DNA of 64,000 nucleotides from an uncultured Eubacteriales bacterium. GTDB taxonomy: Bacteria; Bacillota; Clostridia; Peptostreptococcales; Anaerovoracaceae. Below are positions 35,821-46,002 of this stretch, piece by piece (positions within the stretch are counted from its first letter, which is position 1; every line of letters begins with the position of its first letter). A program made the position numbers and the translations under genes. The stretch spans positions 1 through 64,000 of the forward strand of contig CADBRA010000015.1 in NCBI GenBank assembly GCA_902796965.1, given 5' to 3'. The notes beneath the pieces are model-generated. The model made no database searches and had not been told where the DNA came from. It saw nothing but the letters and a program-made list of their open reading frames with translations.

Positions 35821-35901
35821 CACATTAATGAGTGCATAATGTGACGCAACAGTGCATTTGGTGACACACATATTGATACGATTATTTTTTTCTATTAATT
35901 T
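35821..35901 (+). promoter_or_regulatory. Direct-repeat operator and promoter for the giant surface protein operon
   Basis: Two direct repeats GTGCAT-nnn-GTGACnCA start at 35832 and 35852, 20 bases apart, about two helical turns. The first overlaps an inverted repeat CACATTA/TAATGTG (35821-35843). Four bases after the second repeat comes TTGATA (35873-35878), then 17 bases, then TAATTT (35896-35901). Paired repeats abutting the -35 box are the usual layout for LytTR activators. Confidence 0.6.
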
Positions 35902-35969
35902 TTTAGTAAAAGGAACGCAGACATCGATATATCGATCCGTATCTCATAAAGTTCGAAAGAGGTGATTTT

Positions 35970-36371
35970 ATGACAAAACCCAGACCGCCCACGAACAGCC
36001 GCGCAGCGCTGTACTGCACATCAAAGGAAGCGCAGAATATTCTTTCACGAATGCTGACAGATGACGGCTGGCAGGTGACGGAATTCATTCATGAGCATGA
36101 TTTTATCTGCTCACACTACGCTCATCCTTTTGAAGCGGTGTTCATCTTTATCTCCGGCGCAGCCGGACAGGAAGCTGCAATCCGCGCAAGAGCGTGTTCA
36201 TCTGACTGCGCACTGATCTGGGGAAGCGATGACCATGACTTTGCCCGATCAGCCTACCGCATACATGCTACTGACTTTTTAGTATATCCGTGCAGCAAAG
36301 AACGTCTCAAAGAAGCTGTGAAACGCTGCCAGCCGCAAAATGGACTCAACAGGAAACAACCACCCGATTGA
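35970..36371 (+). CDS. Degenerate receiver-domain protein
   Basis: 133 residues with an AGAGGTG site. The fold pattern of a receiver is kept: ALYCTSKEAQNILSRMLTDD, a hydrophobic strand AVFIFISGAAGQEAA, ALIWGSDDHDFARSAYRIHA and TDFLVYPCSKERLKEAVKRC, which mirrors the end of LytTR-type receivers (A.dYl.KP...e.l..ai.r). The phosphoacceptor aspartate (strand end FIFIS) and the switch lysine (VYPCS for KP) are missing. It ends without a DNA-binding domain. Its stop is 17 bases before the giant gene start, so they form an operon. It may act as a phosphorylation-independent partner of the neighbouring regulator. Confidence 0.8.
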   Translation: MTKPRPPTNSRAALYCTSKEAQNILSRMLTDDGWQVTEFIHEHDFICSHYAHPFEAVFIFISGAAGQEAAIRARACSSDCALIWGSDDHDFARSAYRIHATDFLVYPCSKERLKEAVKRCQPQNGLNRKQPPD

Positions 36372-36388
36372 GAAAGAGAGAGTTTATC

Positions 36389-39300
36389 ATGAATCGAAGT
36401 AAATACAAGCGGAGCAGACGCAGCACTGTCATCGTACTGGTGCTCGCGATGCTCATAACCATGTTCCCCGCATCGGGGCCGCCCTCTGCGCACGCCAACG
36501 ATGCAGATACCGCCGGTACATCAAATGAAAAGCAGGCAGACATCAGTACGCTGAATGCGATGGGCCTGAAAACAGATGCTTCAGACGATAATAATTCCGT
36601 CTTCGGATCTGGAAACAAGTCTATGAACGTCCGGAGCGAGCTGCTGCTCGATTTCAACGGCTCACAAAATTACGGATGGATATTGAGAGAAAATCTTAAT
36701 TTGTCATCTGACGGCGGCAGCGCAAAAACGCGAGGCGCCTATGCGCTATATGGACTTTACACCGCAGCCGACTGGATCGATATCAAAGCTGACGAAGGCA
36801 ACAATTACGGTCAGACAGGCGGCAGCAGCACGGTTATCAGTTCAAGCATAGCCAGCCGCAATACTCACCTGGCAAACGCATATGCCACCGAAACAGCATA
36901 TCACAGTTCAAGCGGAAAAAGCGACAGAGTCGCGCGTCTGCGTGTGACATCTGCTGTAAACAGAAAAGACAGCCGCGTGTATCTGGAACTAATGCGCTTC
37001 AACAGCAACAATAAACTGATCACAGTAAAATCTCGCTTTTTGTATAAGGTCGGAGACAGCGGTTATTTCAACAAATACGGCTCGATATATAACGACGAGT
37101 ACGATGCCTCCATGGAGATCACAGCTGGTGATTTTAACGGTGACGGCACAGATGAAATCGCTGTGTACGCTGCAAACGGCAAAATAGAAATCTACACGAC
37201 TGGAAACGATACGATTTCTCTGTGGAAGACAATTCCCGTTGAAAATGTAAATTCACTTACACAGCTCGATACAGACACATCCGGAGTCAAAACATCGCAG
37301 ATTCCTTTTGTCAGCATGACCGCAGGAGATCTTAAGAAAGACGGCACCGACGATCTCATCGTCGGATGGTACTGCCCTGATTCCAGCAACGATCTGTCCA
37401 ATAAAAACAATGTCACTATTTATGAATATGACGGCAGTAACTTAATTGCGGACGAAGTCATAGGCATGAAAGGCACCGGAGAAAATGCCCACTACAACAT
37501 TGGCCTCGGTGTCGGAGATCTGACAGGAAACGGACGTCCTGAGCTTGTGATTGCATCCAACAAACCTTCTGTATGGGGGAAGTCTGAGGTAATCCACGTT
37601 GAATACAACCATTCATCCGAAAGCTACGATATCGATGCTCCTCAGGCTATTGAATCAGGAACGCACTACCAGAACGGAAAAGGTCATTACGGCACCGGAG
37701 GAATTGTTCCTGAAGCAGTTGCGATAGCGGATCTTAACGGCAGAAGAGATATATCGTCTGAAGGCTATAACGGAGGATATCTCTTCGTACAGGGATCGCT
37801 CTTCACATATTCAGACGGTATATTCTCAAAGCGCGGCGACGACACTATGAGTTTCCTCGGAGAAGACACTCTGTATGATCTCGCCGGCGACAAGATCGAC
37901 CAGTTTGATCAGCAGTGGTTAAGTCATGTTATAGTAGGTAATTTTGATGGCAACCGTGCAGGCAAGGAGCAGATCATTGCTGTTCACGGCGATCGCACAG
38001 GAGAACGCTACGATTATCAGATCGGTTATCTGGCAATGGATGACAGCGGTACAATAAACAGCAGCAGTGAAGGAGTTCTTTGCAATGCCAATTCATATCT
38101 TAACCAGGGCTCAAAAAGTCGTGCATCATGCTATCTGGCAATCTCGGCTCCTGACATGGACAACGATTCCATGGTTCTGCATTATTCCGGTTCAGACACC
38201 ACATATTCGCAGCCTGAGGTACAGGCCGTCCTGCAGTCCGCACCTTATTTTCAGGATGTCGAAGACGCATACGGATATTTGTCGAACGGAGCTACGGCGT
38301 ATGGCACGTCTGAGGGTTCCGGAAACAGCGTAACTGCGAGCGTCAGCGCCGGAGTCGGCGTATATGCGAGCGCTGAGGCTTCACTTTTCGTCGCGGCTGA
38401 ATTTGAAGTAGAAACAAAAGCCACCATGACTTATGAATATGAGCATAACTGGTCGACAGAAACCAGCGTGGAATATTCGGGAAATGCAGGAGATGACTAC
38501 GCTGTGGTATATACTATCCCTTATCACAACTATTACTACAAGGCTTACGATCCGAATGTCAACGGCTGTAAAATAGATGACGAAAGCACATGGGTTGACG
38601 TCCTCATAAGCGTACCGTTGGACCCTGTAGTCACGATGATCACAGTTGACAAGTACGATGCAATAGCAGCGCAGACAATCGGTCTCGAACCGATCCGCGG
38701 AAATATACTAACCAGCACGGCGGGCGAACCTTCAACATATCAGACATGGCCTTCGCAGGCAGGCAGCTTTAAGAGTATAGGCACTCAGCAGCTGCTCAGC
38801 AATGCAGCCCCCGGATCGCTGACCACAATTTCCCGCGAAGAATCGACAGAAAGCAATAACTCCTTCTCAGTAGGAGTTGAAGCCAACATAAAGGCAGGCG
38901 TAGGCACCGGTTTCCTGGGAAACGGCGGAACTGCCGGCATGGTTGCGAGCACATCTGCCGATTCCGGCTACGTGCGAAGCAATATGAACGGAGTTACTTA
39001 TACCGGCGCAGTTGATAATCTTCCTGAGGAAGCAGACGAATTCAGCACAAACTGGCAGTTCGGAATATCCCAGGCGAAGCTCAACAACGAAGACATCATG
39101 GTTGTCGGATATAAAACCAGCAATATCGTACAGCCGCCGGCGAGTCCTGCCAATCTTACAGTAACCGACACAGCTTCAGATTCAATGACTCTTCAGTGGG
39201 AACCTTCGGCAGAAGCAGCATCATACAAGCTGTTCATGCGCAGAGAAAGCGGAAGCTACGTTTCAGCCGGTACAATTCCGGGAACCGCTAAAAATTCAGA

Positions 39301-42300
39301 CGGCATGATCGAATTTAAAAAGACAGAGCTCAGCCCTGATACAAACTATTCTTTTTATGTACAGGCAGTCTCCGGCGGAGGCCGTTACAGTATGCGCAGC
39401 TCGACAGCTCAGGGATCAACGCTCCCTGCCGGTATTGACGGTGAATTCCGAATCAGCACACAGCCTGACGATCAGTCAGCATACGCAGGCGGAAGTGCCA
39501 CATTCGCAATGCAGGCGGTTTCGACTACTGGCCAGCAGATCAGCTTCCAGTGGGAGACCTACAGCACAAGCTCAAAAACGTGGAGAAGTATCAACGGAGC
39601 CAATCAGAGCACCTATACAGTAAGGAACGTGTCTGAATCCATGAACGGCCAGCTCTACAGATGCCAGGTCAGTCTTCCTGACGGAGTATCGATCTACACC
39701 AGATCGGCAGTGCTGACAGTTGACAGGGCTGCAAGTAAATCTGAGATCAGCATCACAGATAAAAACGGAACTGCAGTCGACGAAAATACGATTATTCAGG
39801 CAAGCGGCACAACTACCGGCTACAGAAATGAGACAAGAATCACGTACCCTGTTATTACATACACTGAAGGCGATCTGACATACACAAAGATGGGCATCCC
39901 TGCTTCCGATTACAGCGAGGGCGGCACCGATAACAGCGGCAACGAAACAGCGCCGGTCTATAACTATCTGGATAATATGATCTGGATGACAAAGTCTGCC
40001 GATGCAAGTGGAAATATCACTGTAAAATACTATGCTGACAGCAGCTCAGGCAGCACACAGAAACCTGACACCGACAATGAGCTGAAGCCTGAAGAAGTCA
40101 TATCGTTTGCCTCGCAGTCAGCCGGCGAAAATGCTTATGCTGACATGTATACCACAAGCGGCAGCATAGAAGACGCTGATTCAAAAGAATTCACAATCAA
40201 CGGGAAAACCATTGCATCCTCAAAAGCTTATAAAGTAAAAGACAATGACGCTGCATTCGTATATGTAGTAACATCTGCAGATACGGAAAACGCATCGACA
40301 AACTACTATTACGTAAATGGCAGTGAAGATCCTGTTCCTGTAACTATGCAGTATTCGGATGCTGTGTTTACATTCACTAAAAATGACGGAAGCCAAACAA
40401 CAGCTGAATTAAGCGACTACACGGAAGTTCGCAAACAAACTCAGGAATCCGTAAGCGTTCCTGTACAGGAGACCGTAGACGGCGACAAACTCACGCTGAC
40501 CGCATCTGTCACAGGCGGAACCGGCAGCGCAGATCCATCAGGAGATGTCACATTCCGCATCAGAAACACGGCCACAGGAGAAGTCAGCTCGATAACAGGC
40601 TTGCTGAGCAATACAACCGCATCGATAATCAATTATACGTTCTCTGCGGGCGGCATTTACAAGATTTCAGTATCATACGCCGGTGACGGCAGATACCTCG
40701 ATTCATTATCGGACGAGATTACAGTATATGTCGCTGATGCATCCGAGGGCCGCACGCTCACTATTGCGGGAGGATCCATGGTTTACGGATCGTCGCTCGC
40801 ACTCGAGCCGTCCGTCATCACAAAGAACACCAGCAGCTCAAGCATCAGTGCTGCATCAAATGTCAGCTATACTGTATATGAGCTCAATAGCAGCGGAACT
40901 GAAATCGAAACTGATCTGAGCAACAGTTTCATCAGGAATGATACATTCACACCGTTGCGAAGCGGAAACTTCGTAATCTACGCTTCCTGCGGAAGCGGAA
41001 AAGAAGGCCTTTCAACAAAGACATATGTGACAGTCACAAGAAAAACGCTGACAATCCGTGCCAATGATGGCAGCGACACAATAAACGGAGACAATCACAA
41101 ACAGGACAACCTGACAGCCGAAGTCACCGGCACAGCAGGCGGAGACGCAGTATATGACAGCGATTACAGTCTTTCAAGCGATGTTATAGACGCTGATTCT
41201 CCTGGTAATTACGCTGTAAATGTAGCATTGACAAGACTCGGTGAAAACAGACTTTCAAACAAGTACACAACTCTGCTCATGAGTGGCATCTTCACTCTGT
41301 CGGAAACGGGTTATCCTGTAACTGTAAATACAGACAGTCACGGGACCGTGTCGATCATATATGAAAGCCCGAATTCAACTTCCGAGAGCGGGTACAACAG
41401 CGGTCAGACACTTATCAGCGGAACACCTGCACCGGAAGGCTCAAAAGTTACTATCACTGCATCACCATTATCAGGCTATGCCGTCGATAAATGGACTACT
41501 GGTGACGACAATGCCACCGTTACAGATAAAAACGGCGGCACTACCGGAACTGCTTCATATTCCGGAAATACGATCGAGATCGATAATCTGACAAGCGCAC
41601 AGTCATTTACTGTAACTTATAAGGAAGTTTATCACAAGCTTACTCTTGAATCGTCCGACGGCGGAACTCTGACAGGAGTCTATAAGACTAACGGTCAGTC
41701 ATCCTCTACTCCGATTTCATCAGGAAGCAGCGTCCGTCTGACAGATTCTTTCCAGCTTACTGCAACGCCTGAAGACGGATATGTGATTCAGAGCTGGAGC
41801 ATAAAGCAGGGCGATAATGAAACCGAGATTATCAAGGCTGGCGACAATTCGAGCAATTACACTTACACGAATTATGACATAAGCGGCATAAACGAAGATA
41901 CAACAGTCACAGTCACGTTTGTGAAAAATAAAACACATACGATTACGGTCAAACCTGTCGACGGAAGCGGTAATCCTCTCACTCAGGAAAATCTCGTCAG
42001 TGCCAACGGCATTGAACTCCAGCGCGGTGCCGACGGTTCATACAGCTTCACAGCGGATGAATACTCCAATCCTGTAATAACGCTGAATCTGACTCCTGAT
42101 CTCATGGTTCAGAGCTGGACTGACAATGACGGCAAGGCCGTTGACAGCCAGTATCTGAGCAGCTCCAACGAGACACTGTCACTTTACGCTGTTCAGAAGG
42201 ACCAGATTTATACTGTTACAGCTACAGCGCCAAATAAATATGCACTAACTTTCGGCGGGCAACTTGTTGATAAGGATGGCAATCCTTCCACGGAGACTTT

Positions 42301-45300
42301 CACAGATGACTGCGGCACTGTAACTGCACAGATCATCAACGGCTCGACGATAAACAGCGGAGAAAAAGTCCAGCAGGGAAGCTCAGTGATCGTAACCGCA
42401 AAAGCAAATGAAGGATACGAACTCGTTTCAGCTGTGACAAGCGGCAACAGCAAATCTGCCGAAACTACATCCATAGGCGGTGGCGCAGATGAATACACGA
42501 TCCAGGTGCCGTCACTCAGCGCAGCCGCAAATGTAACCTATAACTTCAGAAAACAGCCGAAGATAACGCTGAACATCGGTAACGGCGGCACGGCTGCAGC
42601 CGCAGGAACACTCCGCGGAACGGAAAATACCACAATCTCAAGCGACGGGTATGTTGATTTCGGCAGCTCATCTGTTGACCTCACAGTTTCCCCAGTGACC
42701 GGTTACGAAATCGACACGGTGAAGATCGGCAATAAAACTGTCACAGGCAGTGCAATCGCAAATTCCGACAGCAAATCATTTACGTATGAGCCTGACGCTG
42801 GAATCAAAGACGATCTGACTATATATATAACGTTCAAAGCACTGCCTGCAGCTACAGTCACATACTCAGTGATCGACACTATGCCTGACGCAGACGGAGG
42901 TTTAAACGGAATGCTCACGGCGAGCTCAGCCCGCAATAACATGGATACATACAAAATCGGCCAGCTCGCATCCGGCAGCAGCGTATACCGCGATTCGACA
43001 GTTGAATTTACTGCTGTACCGGCAGAAGGATATAAGGTCGGACAGTGGTTCCTGAACGGCAAAGAGGTCAGCTCGCAGCCGCAGCTCACGATCACTGACG
43101 CCTCTGCACAGAACATACAGGTACGCTTCGATCCTGTGGGGCAGGCTGTCACATATGGATTCACAGATGACAGTGCTTCAGCAGATAACATAGGCTCACT
43201 CAGCGCAGGATTTGAGGCATCAGGAAGCGGCAGTCAGTCAGAGTTCGCGAGCGGAAACATTCCTGCCGCAGACGGAACAATAAAATTTACTCTGTCCGAC
43301 ATTGCCGATGGTTATGAAATTGAGGGATGGTACATAAACGGTATAAGACAGGAAGGAGAATCCGGTTCATCGTTTAATTATGACGTAAAAGCCGGCACTG
43401 GCGCCGATATTCGGGCAAAGGTCATAAGAAGCTCTTACACTGTCGAATTTTCAGCACAGAACGGCACTGTGAATGCCCAGGCGGCCGGCAGCGATATTCC
43501 AAGCGGGTCAGCCATAACAGGAGACACATCTGTTACGTTCACAGCACAGCCTGTGTCGAACGGTTACAGCTTCAGTCACTGGACAGTAAACGACATTCGT
43601 TCTGATGTATCAGAAGAAACACTTTCACTCTCCGTGACAGAAAATACTTCGGTTACGGCAGTATACACACTCGATCAGGTTAAGTACACTATAAATTACG
43701 GCGTACTCCACGATTCCGGCGGCAATGAAAACGGCACTCTGACAGCATCCGGACTTTCATCCAGTCCTGCACAAGCTGACGCAGGCAGAAGCATAACCTT
43801 TACTGCAGTTCCTGCAGAAGGTTATCAGGTAAAAGGCTGGTACAGCGACGCCGATGCTTCGACACCGATAGCCGGAACGGCTGCTGAACAGAACACTTAC
43901 AATATGACAAATCTCACAGGCGACATGAACGTCTATGTGGCATTTGAGGCAATTCCTGAATACGATATTACCGTAAGCACAACTGGACGAGGTAAAATAA
44001 CAGCTGCGGTAAACGGGCAGAATGCTGAAATCACAGATGGCAGACTCACCGTAAAAAGCCATGACAGCGTAGTTCTTTCAGCAGTGCCTGATGAGGATCA
44101 GCACCTTATAAACTGGACTCTGAATAATGAATCCAGGGGAAATGATCTGACACTCAGCATTCAAAACGTAACAGCTCCACAGAATATCATAGCCGAATTC
44201 GGAACGAGCCAGTACGTAACATTCAAAACAGAATGCGGCGACGGTGGAGCGCTTAAAGCACAGGCCGGCCACTCCGGCGGCGAGTTGAAAACAATCAACG
44301 CTTCAAATGGTATGCAACTCGAAACGGGCAAAGACATCAAGCTTACATTAAGTCCTGATACCGGCAAGATGGTTTCATCCTGGAGCATAAACGGTACAGC
44401 CGTAACAGAAAACAACATGGATGAACTCGGCGTCACAATGGATCATTCTCTCGGGAATTCCATGACGATCAGCAATATAAGACGAAGCACAACAGTCACA
44501 GTTACATTCGAGGATGAAAAGCTCTACAGCATTCCGTCAGGTACCGATACTTACACCATATCGGATATCGAGAAGAACCCTGATTCATATGGCGGCGATT
44601 CACAGATACGCAGAGGAGGCAGCGTTTCATTCGCAGTAAAACCTGCAGAAGGAAAAACAATATCTGCTATCACTACATCTGAAAATGCTTCGGCTGAGCG
44701 CCTGAAAGACGGAACTTACAAAGTTACAGCTGACAATGTACAGGCTGACATCACAATAACCGTTGAAGTTTCGGATGGCATACCTCTGATCATTGCATCC
44801 GGAGAAAACGGAACCGTCACTGTATCAAGAAACGGTACCGAACTCACCAACGCTGATGCCGTTCAGACCGGAGATGTCCTTACAATAACGGCCGCACCTG
44901 ACAGCGGATGGCGCACAGCCTCTCTCACGGTAAACGGAAAAAGCTTCAAGAGCGGCAGCACATATACGGTATCTCCTGAAGACACTGCGGTATCTGTTGC
45001 AGCCACATTTGCCGTCTCAGGCGGCGGCAGCACCGCATCCACTGCTTACTCAATAAAAATCGACAGCGCTGAAAACGGCACTGTTACGTCGAGCCATGAA
45101 AAAGCCTCGAGAAATACAGAAGTAACGATTACAGCAAAACCTGATCTCGGCTTCATGCTCGATACAATTAATGTAACGGACAGCAGCGGAAATGAGATAA
45201 AACTCACCGAAAGTGGCAGCGGTTTCACATTTGCTATGCCAGCTTCTGACGTAACAGTCAGAGCATCATTTGCAAAAGACGATTCCAGAGTCAAATTCCG

Positions 45301-45823
45301 CTTTGTGGATGTCTACGAGGATGATTACTTCTATGACGCTGTTTACTGGGCTGTTGAAAATGGAATAACATCCGGCGTCGATGAGACACATTTCGCTCCT
45401 TACGTTGTCTGCACACGCGCTCAGGCGGTAACCTTGCTATGGAACAACGCGGGCAAACCTGAACCTGCAGGCAATGAGATGCCTTTCTCTGACGTCTCAT
45501 CTGATGATTATTACCATGATGCAGTTCTCTGGGCTGTTGAAAACGGTATAACAGCTGGTACATCAGACACTACTTTCAGTCCTGATATGAACTGCTCGAG
45601 GGCTCAGATTGCATCGCTAATCTGGCGATTCGAAAAACCAGAGCCTGTAGTCAGCCATAACAGGTTCACAGATGTGTCAGATGAAGCTTACTATTACGAT
45701 GCAGTTCTCTGGGCAGCTCATAACGGCATAACAGTCGGCACATCAGACACAACGTTCAGTCCTGAGAACGACTGCACTCGTTCTCAGATAGTAACATTCA
45801 TTTACCGCTTCATGAACAGATAG
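36389..45823 (+). CDS. Giant SLH-anchored surface protein (3144 residues)
   Basis: The ATG at 36389 follows AGAGAGAG and starts a signal peptide cleaved near PPSAHA; the open frame begins 33 codons earlier without support. Domains in order: FG-GAP/VCBS-type propeller (about 240-540; DFNGDGTDEIAVY, DLTGNGRPELVIA); a beta-rich segment with alternating aromatic residues (about 660-900; YEYEHNWSTETSVEYSG, VVYTIPYHNYYYKAYDP); an FN3 domain (about 915-1015); an Ig-like domain (about 1019-1112; FQWETYS, YRCQVSLPDG); Big_3-like and MBG-like units; about fourteen InlB B-repeat-like units (about 1640-2965; YKVGQWFLNGKEV, YEIEGWYINGIRQ, YSFSHWTVND); and three SLH repeats (about 2970-3144; VDVYEDDYFYDAVYWAVENG). 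It is probably an adhesin or pore-forming-like surface factor anchored to wall polymer. Confidence 0.93.
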   Translation: MNRSKYKRSRRSTVIVLVLAMLITMFPASGPPSAHANDADTAGTSNEKQADISTLNAMGLKTDASDDNNSVFGSGNKSMNVRSELLLDFNGSQNYGWILRENLNLSSDGGSAKTRGAYALYGLYTAADWIDIKADEGNNYGQTGGSSTVISSSIASRNTHLANAYATETAYHSSSGKSDRVARLRVTSAVNRKDSRVYLELMRFNSNNKLITVKSRFLYKVGDSGYFNKYGSIYNDEYDASMEITAGDFNGDGTDEIAVYAANGKIEIYTTGNDTISLWKTIPVENVNSLTQLDTDTSGVKTSQIPFVSMTAGDLKKDGTDDLIVGWYCPDSSNDLSNKNNVTIYEYDGSNLIADEVIGMKGTGENAHYNIGLGVGDLTGNGRPELVIASNKPSVWGKSEVIHVEYNHSSESYDIDAPQAIESGTHYQNGKGHYGTGGIVPEAVAIADLNGRRDISSEGYNGGYLFVQGSLFTYSDGIFSKRGDDTMSFLGEDTLYDLAGDKIDQFDQQWLSHVIVGNFDGNRAGKEQIIAVHGDRTGERYDYQIGYLAMDDSGTINSSSEGVLCNANSYLNQGSKSRASCYLAISAPDMDNDSMVLHYSGSDTTYSQPEVQAVLQSAPYFQDVEDAYGYLSNGATAYGTSEGSGNSVTASVSAGVGVYASAEASLFVAAEFEVETKATMTYEYEHNWSTETSVEYSGNAGDDYAVVYTIPYHNYYYKAYDPNVNGCKIDDESTWVDVLISVPLDPVVTMITVDKYDAIAAQTIGLEPIRGNILTSTAGEPSTYQTWPSQAGSFKSIGTQQLLSNAAPGSLTTISREESTESNNSFSVGVEANIKAGVGTGFLGNGGTAGMVASTSADSGYVRSNMNGVTYTGAVDNLPEEADEFSTNWQFGISQAKLNNEDIMVVGYKTSNIVQPPASPANLTVTDTASDSMTLQWEPSAEAASYKLFMRRESGSYVSAGTIPGTAKNSDGMIEFKKTELSPDTNYSFYVQAVSGGGRYSMRSSTAQGSTLPAGIDGEFRISTQPDDQSAYAGGSATFAMQAVSTTGQQISFQWETYSTSSKTWRSINGANQSTYTVRNVSESMNGQLYRCQVSLPDGVSIYTRSAVLTVDRAASKSEISITDKNGTAVDENTIIQASGTTTGYRNETRITYPVITYTEGDLTYTKMGIPASDYSEGGTDNSGNETAPVYNYLDNMIWMTKSADASGNITVKYYADSSSGSTQKPDTDNELKPEEVISFASQSAGENAYADMYTTSGSIEDADSKEFTINGKTIASSKAYKVKDNDAAFVYVVTSADTENASTNYYYVNGSEDPVPVTMQYSDAVFTFTKNDGSQTTAELSDYTEVRKQTQESVSVPVQETVDGDKLTLTASVTGGTGSADPSGDVTFRIRNTATGEVSSITGLLSNTTASIINYTFSAGGIYKISVSYAGDGRYLDSLSDEITVYVADASEGRTLTIAGGSMVYGSSLALEPSVITKNTSSSSISAASNVSYTVYELNSSGTEIETDLSNSFIRNDTFTPLRSGNFVIYASCGSGKEGLSTKTYVTVTRKTLTIRANDGSDTINGDNHKQDNLTAEVTGTAGGDAVYDSDYSLSSDVIDADSPGNYAVNVALTRLGENRLSNKYTTLLMSGIFTLSETGYPVTVNTDSHGTVSIIYESPNSTSESGYNSGQTLISGTPAPEGSKVTITASPLSGYAVDKWTTGDDNATVTDKNGGTTGTASYSGNTIEIDNLTSAQSFTVTYKEVYHKLTLESSDGGTLTGVYKTNGQSSSTPISSGSSVRLTDSFQLTATPEDGYVIQSWSIKQGDNETEIIKAGDNSSNYTYTNYDISGINEDTTVTVTFVKNKTHTITVKPVDGSGNPLTQENLVSANGIELQRGADGSYSFTADEYSNPVITLNLTPDLMVQSWTDNDGKAVDSQYLSSSNETLSLYAVQKDQIYTVTATAPNKYALTFGGQLVDKDGNPSTETFTDDCGTVTAQIINGSTINSGEKVQQGSSVIVTAKANEGYELVSAVTSGNSKSAETTSIGGGADEYTIQVPSLSAAANVTYNFRKQPKITLNIGNGGTAAAAGTLRGTENTTISSDGYVDFGSSSVDLTVSPVTGYEIDTVKIGNKTVTGSAIANSDSKSFTYEPDAGIKDDLTIYITFKALPAATVTYSVIDTMPDADGGLNGMLTASSARNNMDTYKIGQLASGSSVYRDSTVEFTAVPAEGYKVGQWFLNGKEVSSQPQLTITDASAQNIQVRFDPVGQAVTYGFTDDSASADNIGSLSAGFEASGSGSQSEFASGNIPAADGTIKFTLSDIADGYEIEGWYINGIRQEGESGSSFNYDVKAGTGADIRAKVIRSSYTVEFSAQNGTVNAQAAGSDIPSGSAITGDTSVTFTAQPVSNGYSFSHWTVNDIRSDVSEETLSLSVTENTSVTAVYTLDQVKYTINYGVLHDSGGNENGTLTASGLSSSPAQADAGRSITFTAVPAEGYQVKGWYSDADASTPIAGTAAEQNTYNMTNLTGDMNVYVAFEAIPEYDITVSTTGRGKITAAVNGQNAEITDGRLTVKSHDSVVLSAVPDEDQHLINWTLNNESRGNDLTLSIQNVTAPQNIIAEFGTSQYVTFKTECGDGGALKAQAGHSGGELKTINASNGMQLETGKDIKLTLSPDTGKMVSSWSINGTAVTENNMDELGVTMDHSLGNSMTISNIRRSTTVTVTFEDEKLYSIPSGTDTYTISDIEKNPDSYGGDSQIRRGGSVSFAVKPAEGKTISAITTSENASAERLKDGTYKVTADNVQADITITVEVSDGIPLIIASGENGTVTVSRNGTELTNADAVQTGDVLTITAAPDSGWRTASLTVNGKSFKSGSTYTVSPEDTAVSVAATFAVSGGGSTASTAYSIKIDSAENGTVTSSHEKASRNTEVTITAKPDLGFMLDTINVTDSSGNEIKLTESGSGFTFAMPASDVTVRASFAKDDSRVKFRFVDVYEDDYFYDAVYWAVENGITSGVDETHFAPYVVCTRAQAVTLLWNNAGKPEPAGNEMPFSDVSSDDYYHDAVLWAVENGITAGTSDTTFSPDMNCSRAQIASLIWRFEKPEPVVSHNRFTDVSDEAYYYDAVLWAAHNGITVGTSDTTFSPENDCTRSQIVTFIYRFMNR

Positions 45824-45892
45824 ATAAATTCATCTTATTATCCTGTCAGGCGGCATATCAAAATAAAGTACTGTGAAAAAAACAGCTAAATG

Positions 45893-45931
45893 AAAAAGAA
45901 TCCCGAGCTCTTTCACAGAGCCCGGGATTCT
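45893..45931 (-). terminator. Terminator shared by the giant gene and the PHP gene
   Basis: A 14-bp stem with one mismatch (45897-45910 with 45918-45931, AGAATCCCGAGCTC). On the minus strand it is followed by T5 and then CATTT; on the plus strand only by CTCTATG. The minus direction is therefore stronger, and the PHP transcript would run through long repeat C to reach it. Confidence 0.8.
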
Positions 45932-46002
45932 CTATGTTCACACCAAATAACAATATCAGCTAAATCAGCTGCATGATACTAAAATGAGCTACCACCCACA
46001 TA

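Noticed and set aside
36656-45563. Many open frames of 60-160 codons on both strands inside the giant gene
   Set aside because: They are shadows of a repeat-rich coding sequence. None has a ribosome site, and the plus-strand frame is continuous over 3144 codons.
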